In this document: positions 32,536-43,472 of the stretch, piece by piece
How the letters are laid out: the number at the start of each line of letters is the position of its first letter
Numbering within the stretch: the stretch's first letter is position 1
Source of the DNA: Globodera rostochiensis
Taxonomy: Eukaryota; Nematoda; Chromadorea; Rhabditida; Heteroderidae
Assembly: GCA_018350325.1 (NCBI GenBank)
Contig: JAEVLN010000028.1
Location: forward strand, 674,753 to 738,752
Direction of reading: 5' to 3'
Length of the DNA: 64,000 bases
Notes under the pieces: generated by a model
What the model was told of the DNA's origin: nothing
Databases searched by the model: none
The model's input: the letters and a program-made list of their open reading frames with translations, nothing else
Translations under genes and position numbers: made by a program

Positions 32536-34160
32536 TAAGTGACAAAGTCAATTGATTCGACATAGTAATATTCCGGCTAATTAATAACCGTTTGCCACTC
32601 ACATTTTGCACGAGTCGGCCAATTTAAAAAATTTCTGAAGCTAAGAAACAAACGCCGTAACTCTTTAAGCACCGATCTCGGCACGTTGAACATAATGCAT
32701 GGGAGGGACCACGGCATTCCCGGCTATCAACAAAATGCGGCAATTTTGCGGTCTGCGCGTTCTGCGCTCGCATTTACCCTCTTTATTTAAGCTTTTGCCT
32801 TTTTCTTCTGTTCCAGAGCTTTCCTAAAATTGGCTAATAATTTTTTGTAGCAAAGCATTGACATCCAATTAAATTGCACTTACAAATTAGTTACAGTAAA
32901 AAAAGATTCAAATTATTACATTAAAAAGGTGGTATTCGCACAAGAAAAATACATTTTTTTAATCTTAAATTTGAAAGTGCCGCATGGTCATTTTTGGTTT
33001 ATTTATTGAAAAGAAAGTTTCCTTTCTCTTTCATTACCGTATCTCTTCTATTAGTAGACCCCGCCCCTATCAAATTGTGGCCCCTTCCCCCAAGGCCATC
33101 CAAAGTTGTGAATGAAAGTTAAGAACGACAAAAAAGAGTGCTTCAGATTTAATTAATTTACAAACCAATCAATTCTTCACAACTTTGATAGCATTTTTGA
33201 AGGTCGTTCGAGTCTAAAAAACCGCGAGTCTCGAGTTTCGATCGGCAACACGCTAATGATTTTACCCATAGGGCGTTAACCAAAAGTAAATCAATTTTAC
33301 GTGTACAACGGGCGTGCAAGTTATTAGCGCGCTGCGCACATTGGCGCGCCGCGCATATTAGCGCGCCGCGCACATTGCTGCGCACATTAGCGCGCCGCGC
33401 ACATTAGCGCGCTGCGCACATTAGCGCGCTGCGCACATTAGCGCGCTGCGCACATTAGCGCGCCGCGCACATTGCTGCGCACATTAGCGCGCTGCGCACA
33501 TTAGCACGCCTCGCACATTAGCGCGCCGCGCACATTAGCGCGCCGCGCACATTAGCGCGCCGCGCACATTAGCGCGCCGCGCACATTAGCGCGCCGCGCA
33601 CATTAGCGCGCCGCGCACATTAGCGCGCCGCGCACATTAGCGCGCTGCGCAATTGCTGCGCACATTAGCGCGCTGCGCATATTAGCGCGCCGCGCACATT
33701 AGCGCGCCGCGCATATTAGCGCGCAGCGAACATTAGCGCGCCGCGCAAAAGGCGCGCCGCGCAGATAAGCGCGCTGCGCACATTAGCGCGCCGCGCACAT
33801 TGCTGCGCACATTAGCGCGCTGCGCACATTAGCACGTCTCGCACATTAGCGCGCCGCGCACATTAGCGCGCCGCGCACATTAGCGCGCCGCGCACATTAG
33901 CGCGCCGCGCACATTAGCGCGCCGCGCACATTAGCGCGCCGCGCACATTAGCGCGCCGCGCACATTAGCGCGCCGCGCACATTAGCGCGCCGCGCACATT
34001 AGCGCGCCGCGCACATTGCTGCGCACATTAGCGCGCCGCGCACATTAGCGCGCTGCGCACATTAGCGCACCGCGCACATTAGCGCGCCGCGCAAAAGGCG
34101 CGCAGCGAACATCGCTGCCCACATTAGCGCGCCGCAAATATTAGTTCGTAGCGAACATTA

Positions 34161-37100
34161 GCGCGCCGCGTAAAAGGCGCGCCGCGCAGCTAAGCGCGCC
34201 GCGCACATTAGCGCGCTGCGCACATAGCGCGCTGCGCACATTAGCGCGCCGCGCATATTAGCGCGCAGCGAACATTAGCGTGTCGCGCAGATTAGCGCGC
34301 AGCGAACATTAGCGCGCCGCGCAAAAGGCGCGTCGCGCAGATAAGCGCGCCGCGCACATTAGCGCGCTGCACACATTAGCGCGCCGCGCATATTAGCGCG
34401 CAGCGAACATTAGCGCGCCGCGCAAAAGGCGTGCCGCGCAGATAAGCGCGCCGCGCACATTAGCGCGCTGCGCACATTAGCGCGCTGCGCACATTAGCGC
34501 GCCGCGCATATTAGCGCGCTGCGCACATTGGCGCGCCGCGCATATTAGCGCGCACGGACATTAGCGCGCCGCGCACATTAGCGCGCCGCGCACATTAGCG
34601 CGCCGCGCACATTAGCGCGCTGCGCACATTGCTGCGCACATTAGCGCGCCGCGCATATTAGCGCGCAGCGAACATTAGCGCGCCGCGCAAAAGGCGCGCC
34701 GCGCAGATAAGCGCGCTGCGCACATTAGCGCGCTGCGCACATTAGCGCGCTGCGCACATTAGCACGCCTCGCACATTAGCGCGCCGCGCACATTAGCGCG
34801 CCGCGCACATTAGCGCGCCGCGCACATTAGCGCGCCGCGCACATTAGCGCGCCGCGCACATTAGCGCGCCGCGCACATTAGCGCGCCGCGCACATTAGCG
34901 CGCCGCGCACATTAGCGCGCCGCGCACATTAGCGCGCCGCGCACATTAGCGCGCCGCGCACATTAGCGCGCCGCGCACATTAGCGCGCCGCGCACATTAG
35001 CGCGCCGCGCACATTAGCGCGCCGCGCACATTAGCGCGCCGCGCACATTAGCGCGCCGCGCAAATTAGCGCGCCGCGCAAAGCTCGCTGCGCACATTAGC
35101 GCGCCGCGCACATTGCTGCGCACATTAGCGCGCCGCGCACATTAGCGCGCTGCGCACATTAGCGCGCCGCGCAAAAGGCGCGCCGCGCACATTGCTGCGC
35201 ACATTAGCGCGCCGCGCATATTAGTTCGCAGCGAACATTAGCGCGCCGCGTAAAAGGCGCGCCGCGCAGCTAAGCGCGCCGCGCACATTAGCGCGCTGCG
35301 CACATAGCGCGCTGCGCACATTAGCGCGCCGCGCACATTAGCGCGCTGCGCAAAAGGCGCGCCGCGCACATTGCTGCGCACATTAGCGCGCCGCGCATAT
35401 TAGTTCGCAGCGAACATTAGCGCGCCGCGTAAAAGGCGCGCCGCGCAGCTAAGCGCGCCGCGCACATTAGCGCGCCGCGCAAAGCGCGTTGCGCACATTA
35501 GCGCGCCGCGCACATTAGTGCGCCGCGCAAAGCGCGCTGCGCACATTAGCGCGCAGCGAACATTAGCGCGTCGCGCAGATTAGCGCGCAGCGAACATTAG
35601 CGCGCTGCGCACATTAGCGCGCTGCGTACATTAGCGCGCTGCGCACATTAGCGCGCCGCGCACATTGCTGCGCACATTAGCGCGCTGCGCATATTAGCGG
35701 CGCGCCGCGCACATTAGCGCGTCGCGCACATTAGCACGCCTCGCACATTAGCGCGCCGCGCACATCAGCGCGCCGCGCACATTAGCGCGTCGCGCACATT
35801 AGCGCGCCGCGTAAAAGGCGCGCCGCGCAGCTAAGCGCGCCGCGCACATTAGCGCGCTGCGCACATAGCGCGCTGCGCACATTAGCGCGCCGCGCATATT
35901 AGCGCGCAGCGAACATTAGCGTGTCGCGCAGATTAGCGCGCAGCGAACATTAGCGCGCCGCGCAAAAGGCGCGTCGCGCAGATAAGCGCGCCGCGCACAT
36001 TAGCGCGCTGCACACATTAGCGCGCCGCGCATATTAGCGCGCAGCGAACATTAGCGCGCCGCGCAAAAGGCGTGCCGCGCAGATAAGCGCGCCGCGCACA
36101 TTAGCGCGCTGCGCACATTAGCGCGCTGCGCACATTAGCGCGCCGCGCATATTAGCGCGCTGCGCACATTGGCGCGCCGCGCATATTAGCGCGCACGGAC
36201 ATTAGCGCGCCGCGCACATTAGCGCGCCGCGCACATTAGCGCGCCGCGCACATTAGCGCGCTGCGCACATTGCTGCGCACATTAGCGCGCCGCGCATATT
36301 AGCGCGCAGCGAACATTAGCGCGCCGCGCAAAAGGCGCGCCGCGCAGATAAGCGCGCTGCGCACATTAGCGCGCTGCGCACATTAGCGCGCTGCGCACAT
36401 TAGCACGCCTCGCACATTAGCGCGCCGCGCACATTAGCGCGCCGCGCACATTAGCGCGCCGCGCACATTAGCGCGCCGCGCACATTAGCGCGCCGCGCAC
36501 ATTAGCGCGCCGCGCACATTAGCGCGCCGCGCACATTAGCGCGCCGCGCACATTAGCGCGCCGCGCACATTAGCGCGCCGCGCACATTAGCGCGCCGCGC
36601 ACATTAGCGCGCCGCGCACATTAGCGCGCCGCGCACATTAGCGCGCCGCGCACATTAGCGCGCCGCGCACATTAGCGCGCCGCGCACATTAGCGCGCCGC
36701 GCAAATTAGCGCGCCGCGCAAAGCTCGCTGCGCACATTAGCGCGCCGCGCACATTGCTGCGCACATTAGCGCGCCGCGCACATTAGCGCGCTGCGCACAT
36801 TAGCGCGCCGCGCAAAAGGCGCGCCGCGCACATTGCTGCGCACATTAGCGCGCCGCGCATATTAGTTCGCAGCGAACATTAGCGCGCCGCGTAAAAGGCG
36901 CGCCGCGCAGCTAAGCGCGCCGCGCACATTAGCGCGCTGCGCACATAGCGCGCTGCGCACATTAGCGCGCCGCGCACATTAGCGCGCTGCGCAAAAGGCG
37001 CGCCGCGCACATTGCTGCGCACATTAGCGCGCCGCGCATATTAGTTCGCAGCGAACATTAGCGCGCCGCGTAAAAGGCGCGCCGCGCAGCTAAGCGCGCC

Positions 37101-37442
37101 GCGCACATTAGCGCGCCGCGCAAAGCGCGTTGCGCACATTAGCGCGCCGCGCACATTAGTGCGCCGCGCAAAGCGCGCTGCGCACATTAGCGCGCAGCGA
37201 ACATTAGCGCGTCGCGCAGATTAGCGCGCAGCGAACATTAGCGCGCTGCGCACATTAGCGCGCTGCGTACATTAGCGCGCTGCGCACATTAGCGCGCCGC
37301 GCACATTGCTGCGCACATTAGCGCGCTGCGCATATTAGCGGCGCGCCGCGCACATTAGCGCGTCGCGCACATTAGCACGCCTCGCACATTAGCGCGCCGC
37401 GCACATCAGCGCGCCGCGCACATTAGCGCGTCGCGCACATTA
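34161..37442 (+). repeat. 1641-bp higher-order repeat, two tandem copies
   Basis: Variant-unit landmarks recur at an offset of exactly 1641 bases: TGTCGCGCAG at 34281 and 35922, CAGCTAAGCG at 34187 and 35828, AAAGCGCGTT at 35481 and 37122, and the GTAAAAGGCGC unit at 34170 and 35811. A third copy begins at 37443 and soon diverges by a small deletion. Confidence 0.9.
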
Positions 37443-39299
37443 GCGCGCCGCGTAAAAGGCGCGCCGCGCACATTAGCGCGCTGCGCACATAGCGCGCTGC
37501 GCACATTAGCGCGCCGCGCATATTAGCGCGCAGCGAACATTAGCGCGTCGCGCAGATTAGCGCGCAGCAAACATTATCGCGCCGCGCAAAAGGCGCGCCG
37601 CGCACATTAGCGCGCCGCGCAAAAGGCGCACCGCGCACATTAGCGCGCTGCGCACATTAGCGCGCTGCGCACATTAGCGCGCCGCGAACATTAGCGCACT
37701 GCGCAAAAGGCGCGCCGCGCAGATAAGCGCGCCGCGCACATTAGCGCGCCGCGCACATTAGCGCGCCGCGCAAAGCTCGCTGCGCATATTAGCGCGCCGC
37801 GCACATTGCTGCGCACATTAGCGCGCTGCGCACATTAGCACGCCTCGCACATTAGCGCGCCGCGCACATTAGCGCGCCGCGCACATTAGCGCGCCGCGCA
37901 CATTAGCGCGCCGCGCACATTAGCGCGCCGCGCACATTAGCGCGCCGCGCACATTAGCGCGCCGCGCACATTAGCGCGCCGCGCACATTAGCGCGCCGCG
38001 CACATTAGCGCGCCGCGCACATTAGCGCGCCGCGCAAAGCTCGCTGCGCATATTAGCGCGCCGCGTACATTGCTGCGCACATTAGCGCGCCGCGCACATT
38101 AGCGCGCTGCGCACATTAGCGCGCCGCGCAAAAGGCGCGCCGCGCACATTAGCGCGCCGCGCAAAAGGCGCGCCGCGCACATTGCTGCGCACATTAGCGC
38201 GCCGCGCATATTAGTTCGCAGCGAACATTAGCGCGCCGCGTAAAAGGCGCGCCGCGCAGCTAAGCGCGCCGCGCACATTAGCGCGCCGCGCAAAGCGCGC
38301 TGCGCACATTAGCGCGCCGCGCAAAGCGCTCTGCGCACATTAGCGCGCCGCGCACATTAGCGCGCCGCGCAAAGCGCGCTGCGCACATTAGCGCGTCGCG
38401 CAGATTAGCGCGCAGCGAACATTAGCGCGCTGCGCACATTAGTGCGCTGCGCACATTAGAGCGCTGCGCATATTAGCGGCGCGCCGCGCACATTAGCGCG
38501 TCGCGCACATTAGCACGCCTCGCACATTAGCGCGCCGCGCACATTAGCGCGCCGCGCACATTAGCGCGCCGCGCACATTAGCGCGCCGCGCACATTAGCG
38601 CGCCGCGCACATTAGCGCGCCGCGCACATTAGCGCGCCGCGCAAAGCTCGCTGCGCATATTAGCGCGCCGCGCACATTGCTGCGCACATTAGCGCGCCGC
38701 GCACATTAGCGCGCTGCGCACATCCGCGCACATTAGCGCGCCGCGCACATTAGCGCGCCGCGCACATTAGCGCGCTGCGCACATTAGCGCGCCGCGCACA
38801 TTGCAGCGCACATTAGCGCGCCGCGCACATTAGCGCGCCGCGTACATTAGCGCGCCGCGCACATTGCAGCGCACATTAGCGCGCCGCGCACATTAGCGCG
38901 CCGCGCACATTAGCGCGCCGCGTACATTAGCGCGCCGCGTACATTAGCGCGCCGCGCACATTAGCGCGCTGCGCACATTAGCGCGCCGCGCACATTAGCG
39001 CGCCGCGCACATTAGCGCGCTGCGCACATTAGCGCGCTGCGCACATTAGCGCGCCGCGCACATTAGCGCGCCGCGCACATTAGCGCGCCGCGCACATTAG
39101 CGCGCCGCGCACATTAGCGCGCCGCGCACATTAGCGCGCCGCGCACATTAGCGCGCCGCGCACATTGCTGCGCACATTAGCGCGCTGCGCACATTAGCGC
39201 GCCGCGCACATTAGCGCGCCGCGCACATTAGCGCGCCGCGCACATTAGCGCGCCGCGCACATTAGCGCGCTGCGCACATTAGCGCGCTGCGCACATTAG

Positions 39300-39720
39300 C
39301 GCGCCGCGCACATTAGCGCGCCGCGCACATTAGCGCGCCGCGCACATTAACGCGCCGCGCACATTGCCGCGCACATTAGCGCGCTGCGCACATTAGCGCG
39401 CCGCGCACATTAGCGCGCTGCGCACATTAGCGCGCCGCGCACATTAGCGCGCCGCGCACATTAGCGCGCCGCGCACATTAGCGCGCTGCGCACATTAGCG
39501 CGCTGCGCACATTAGCGCGCCGCGCACATTAGCGCGCCGCGCACATTAGCGCGCCGCGCACATTAGCGCGCCGCGCACATTAGCGCGCTGCGCACATTAG
39601 CGCGCTGCGCACATTAGCGCGCCGCGCACATTAGCGCGCCGCGCACATTAGCGCGCCGCGCACATTAACGCGCCGCGCACATTGCCGCGCACATTAGCGC
39701 GCTGCGCACATTAGCGCGCC
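39300..39720 (+). repeat. 318-bp higher-order period in the satellite
   Basis: The rare sequence ACATTGCCGCGCAC occurs at 39361 and 39679 with the same neighbours, giving a 318-base period. The same module reappears right of the BEL element (53100, 53990, 54714). Confidence 0.7.
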
Positions 39721-40627
39721 GCGCACATTAGCGCGCTGCGCACATTAGCGCGCCGCGCACATTAGCGCGCCGCGCACATTAGCGCGCCGCGCACATTAGC
39801 GCGCCGCGCACATTAGCGCGACGCGCACATTAGCGCGCCGCGCACATTAGCGCGCCGCGCAAAGCTCGCTGCGCATATTAGCGCGCCGCGCACATTGCTG
39901 CGCACATTAGCGCGCCGCGCACATTAGCGCGCTGCGCACATCCGCGCACATTAGCGCGCCGCGCACATTAGCGCGCTGCGCACATTAGCGCGCCGCGCAC
40001 ATTGCAGCGCACATTAGCGCGCCGCGCACATTAGCGCGCCGCGTACATTAGCGCGCCGCGCACATTGCAGCGCACATTAGCGCGCCGCGCACATTAGCGC
40101 GCCGCGCACATTAGCGCGCCGCGTACATTAGCGCGCCGCGTACATTAGCGCGCCGCGCACATTAGCGCGCTGCGCACATTAGCGCGCCGCGCACATTAGC
40201 GCGCCGCGCACATTAGCGCGCTGCGCACATTAGCGCGCTGCGCACATTAGCGCGCCGCGCACATTAGCGCGCCGCGCACATTAGCGCGCCGCGCACATTA
40301 GCGCGCCGCGCACATTAGCGCGCCGCGCACATTAGCGCGCCGCGCACATTAGCGCGCCGCGCACATTAGCGCGCCGCGCACATTGCTGCGCACATTAGCG
40401 CGCCGCGCACATTGCTGCGCACATTAGCGCGCCGCGCACATTAGCGCGCTGCGCACATCCGCGCACATTAGCGCGCCGCGCACATTAGCGCGCCGCGCAC
40501 ATTAGCGCGCTGCGCACATTAGCGCGCCGCGCACATTAGCGCGCCGCGCACATTAGCGCGCCGCGCACATTAGCGCGCCGCGCACATTAGCGCGCCGCGC
40601 ACATTAGCGCGCCGCGCACATTGCTGC

Positions 40628-41254
40628 TGTCGCGAAGACCGCGAAAAAGGATAAAATAATTAAGAATAAAATAAAAACTAAGAAATTAAAGTAAAATCAA
40701 AACCTAAAAATAAAATAAAAAGCTAAAATAACAAAAAAGAAAATATATGAAATAAAAAGAAATTAAATCGTCATCCAAAAAATTGTGAATAAACAAAACT
40801 AATAAATCGCCTCCGCGGCAAACTAATAAAAATGATGGAATAAAACTAATTATTTTATGTTAAGAATAATAATGATAAATGGAACGGAAAGATTTCAAAT
40901 AAAAATTGTTTACGAAAATGTGGAAATTAATGAAAATGTAAAGGAAAAATAATTGGAAAATGGGCAAAATAACGAAATGGATGTGCAATTGGACCACCCG
41001 CTCAAATTGGACCACCCGCCCGTCTTGTTGAGCCCAAGCCGTATAAAAGGGAGCAGTTTTGGCCTCATCGGCATCATCTCCAGCATCCCATCCCAAAGAA
41101 GAACAACCCAACTGACGACTGAGCATCAATTTCATCCTCTCTCCACCCCGAAAAATCCCAGCCGATCCGCTTCACCGATTTTTCCTATTGTGATCAAATT
41201 TCGTCTTCTTGTATTCGCTGGATTTGGTCAATAAATTTTGTTGTGAACACAACA
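40628..41254 (+). repeat. 5' LTR
   Basis: 627 bases, beginning TGTCGCGAAGACC and ending GTTGTGAACACAACA. It contains TATAAAAG at 41042-41049 and AATAAA at 41230-41235, consistent with promoter and polyadenylation functions. On reading it appears identical to the 3' LTR. Open frames inside it are by-products. Confidence 0.95.
41042..41049 (+). promoter_or_regulatory. TATA box of the 5' LTR
   Basis: TATAAAAG followed by a GC-containing stretch. Transcription would start some 25-30 bases downstream. The copy in the second BEL LTR (60245-60252) keeps the TATA but has a G to T change just before it. Confidence 0.65.
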
Positions 41255-41257
41255 AAG

Positions 41258-41276
41258 TGGTGACCCCGACGTGACC
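41258..41276 (+). other. Primer-binding site
   Basis: TGGTGACCCCGACGTGACC, three bases after the 5' LTR. TGG complements the CCA end of a tRNA primer. I could not identify the tRNA with confidence. Confidence 0.75.
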
Positions 41277-41283
41277 GAAAAAA

Positions 41284-41361
41284 AAAAAAGGTCACACACA
41301 AAAAACACACACACACAAACACACAAAACACACAAACACAAACAAACAAACAAAAACAACA
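41284..41361 (+). promoter_or_regulatory. A/C-only untranslated leader
   Basis: From about 41294 to 41361 the leader is made almost only of A and C, with no ATG. It would be unstructured, as expected of a sequence ribosomes scan through. Confidence 0.6.
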
Positions 41362-41414
41362 GTAAGTACCACAAATAAATCAAAAAAAAAAAAAAGGGTG
41401 AATCCGATCTTTAG
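41362..41414 (+). other. 53-base intron in the retroelement leader
   Basis: Donor GTAAGT at 41362 and acceptor TCTTTAG ending at 41414. The base before the donor is A (41361) and the bases after the acceptor are TG (41415-41416), so splicing would create an ATG in frame with ORF1. Both splice sites are conserved in the second BEL copy (donor near 60565, acceptor near 60616). No other in-frame ATG is near the ORF1 start. Predicted from sequence only. Confidence 0.7.
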
Positions 41415-42220
41415 TGCCACCAAAAAGACACATCGCACCGAGAAAAAACATTGACCCGGAAGATCCCCTGGGACTCAAAACACTGTCTATCTCACAAACA
41501 ATTGAACCTCTCGGTCAGTTTAATAGAATTAACGCTGGGCACACCCCAGTTTACCAACCAAAAACAGACAATTCAGAACCCATTGAACCAATCGGGCAAA
41601 ATCTCACCATACTCAGCGAAATAAAACAACGAGAAGCAAAAACAGCCTTCAATCAATTAAAAGCTGCTACGGATTCCGTCAAATCTGCAGTAAAAAATAA
41701 TCAAAACCTCGACCTTATTGAAAAAAATCAAGCCCTCGCAAAAGCCCTTGCAATCACTGAAAAATCCGACACAATCCTCGATTTTTTCTCAAATTACGAA
41801 CCCGAAACTGATATTGAACTATTGGATAAATTCGACGGAGACAATTCCATCGAAACTCAACTCTACGACAAAGCACTGAGTGATTTCAACCAACAACAAA
41901 AACACAATCTGAGCATTGTCGATCGACAGACAACATTTGCTCTCGAAAAAGTTGGAAAAGCCGAACAAGCAACACGTTTCAACAAAGGCGTAATAGTACA
42001 GATCAACAAAATATTGAGCGGGCCGCGCATACAAACGAAGGCAGGACAGGACAGTTTATCAATCTTAATTGATAAATTAAATAACAATTACACACACCAC
42101 GATCGATTTCTCCAAGCCCAGAGGAACGTTTTCAATCAACTACGAAAAACTTTGGGCCTGCCCGTAGCGGAAGAAACTCCAGAAGCTTCGTCAAGCAAAA
42201 GACGACAAATTGAACTGTGA
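41415..42220 (+). CDS. Retroelement accessory ORF1, 268 codons, unknown function
   Basis: An open frame beginning (after the predicted splice) PPKRHIAPRKNIDPEDPLGL and ending in a Ser/Glu-rich, basic tail (SSSKRRQ). It is hydrophilic, Gln/Asn-rich and probably helical, with no cysteines in zinc-knuckle spacing. It does not resemble the BEL gag, which is a separate downstream ORF, so it is an extra gene or an unusual N-terminal structural protein. A broken copy is at 60619-61371. Confidence 0.7.
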
Positions 42221-42270
42221 TCAAAGTGACCTGTGATAAAAAGATTTGTGATCAATCGTATTTTCAATCA

Positions 42271-42396
42271 TACATAATCTAGTCACACAAATTTACATAA
42301 TAATCAGTTGAATACATAATCTAGTCACACAAATTTACATAATAATCAGTTGAATACATAATCTAGTCACACAAATTCACATAATAATCAGTTAAA
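42271..42396 (+). repeat. Three 42-bp tandem repeats after ORF1
   Basis: Three copies, period 42, of a unit containing TACATAATCTAGTCACAC and ATAATAATCAG. They lie in the gap between ORF1 and ORF2. Possibly an RNA signal; function unknown. Confidence 0.85.
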
Positions 42397-42492
42397 TAAA
42401 AACTTCTCTGTTCAAATATCCAGGTCAACAATAACCAAATCGGCCCACCGCTTTAGTCAAATTTTGTGATAAATCAGTGACAGTCAAATCAA

Positions 42493-42496
<4 letters not shown>

Positions 42497-42526
<30 letters not shown>
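42497..42526 (+). other. Internal poly-A tract
   Basis: About 29 consecutive A bases between ORF1 and ORF2, followed by CCAATAAAAG. No gene lies in 42221-42863. The tract could be slippage or a trace of captured polyadenylated RNA. Confidence 0.75.
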
Positions 42527-42528
<2 letters not shown>

Positions 42529-42863
42529 AATAAAAGTGTTCTTAACCTATTCTCAAACTTGATTATATAATCATCAAAAACTGGATCCTCAAAAATCAAT
42601 AAAAACCAAAGGGACACAAACATCCACAGAGGATATCATAAAACCTACTGCTATAATTCACCCCCAAGAAAACACACATTCAAGACTTTCCTTTTCAAGG
42701 CAAATCGACCTTCAAATCGAACTCAATAGAATTCAAAATCGAGCAAAAATTATAACTCAAATATTGAATCAAAACAATCCTTAAATTTTAAATTTAATTT
42801 TGTTAAATACCTTTTCACTCCCAGATTAAATAAAATATTTACTAAAAAGAATCACATCAAATT

Positions 42864-43460
42864 GTGATTCAAAAGCTAGCCAAGCTGTGTCCAAATAATA
42901 TTAGAAATCAAACCCCTGAGAGAGAGGGGGAAGACTTTATAGACTTTCTAAATAATTTTGACAATTTTGAAATTGAACAAATTGAAGAAAACCTAAGGGA
43001 ATTTGATACTCCAGAAATTGAAAACGATCAAATACGATTAACAATTGAAGAAACTTTAGAAGAGATTGAAAGAAGAATAGAGTCCAACTACAATATCGTA
43101 TATATCTACCCAGGCATCAGAAAAACAACAAACCAATTAATAAGTTCTGAACCATTCCCTTACAAGAATAAGAACAAATATAAATTTACAGTTTCAATTG
43201 CTATTTTTCCATTCAATCTAATTGTGGGAGAAGAAAAAGCAACGTATTTAGACCAAATTGGTCAAGAAATTGCAGTAGAAGCTTACAAACAAATACACAC
43301 CAAACTCACCAGTTACTCCAAGAAATTAAAATTTGTCAAATTTATTATTAGAGTTCTGTCTCAAATAAGAAATAAACTTATCAAAAAGTGGATAAGAGTT
43401 GAAAAAGGGTTCATTCTATACCCATTCAATATTTTAGTTCACAGAGAATATATACTTTAA
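42864..43460 (+). CDS. Retroelement accessory ORF2, 198 codons, unknown function
   Basis: An open frame ending at TAA just before gag. Its first half is acidic (DFLNNFDNFEIEQIEENL); the second is basic and hydrophobic with KFTVSIAIFPFNLIVGEE and a C-terminal amphipathic stretch. No in-frame ATG is near its start, so expression would need splicing, a non-ATG start or upstream read-through. No family recognised. Confidence 0.5.
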   Translation: MIQKLAKLCPNNIRNQTPEREGEDFIDFLNNFDNFEIEQIEENLREFDTPEIENDQIRLTIEETLEEIERRIESNYNIVYIYPGIRKTTNQLISSEPFPYKNKNKYKFTVSIAIFPFNLIVGEEKATYLDQIGQEIAVEAYKQIHTKLTSYSKKLKFVKFIIRVLSQIRNKLIKKWIRVEKGFILYPFNILVHREYIL

Positions 43461-43472
43461 AAAGAAACAATA

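Larger units (their letters stand above)
33321..40627 (+). repeat. 17-bp CpG-dense satellite array, left block
   Basis: Tandem units of GCGCGCCGCGCACATTA, with recurring variants: GCTGCGC for GCCGCGC, a short unit CATTGCTGCGCA, an AAAAGGCGCGCC unit and a TTCGCAGCGAACATTA unit. The consensus is 12/17 G+C with four CpG per unit, against an AT-rich background. Units contain GCGCGC and CGCGCACAT, alternating purine-pyrimidine runs. All are in one orientation. The array continues beyond the BEL insertion at 52444. Confidence 0.97.

Noticed and set aside
32776..32830. Minus-strand segment with a TTAAATAAAG as the 3' end of another gene
   Set aside because: It can equally be an upstream exon of locus B in another frame; phases do not join cleanly, so neither is claimed.
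40860..41234. 91- and 93-codon open frames repeated in all three LTRs
   Set aside because: They lie on opposite strands across the LTR promoter region, match no protein features and repeat only because the LTR repeats.
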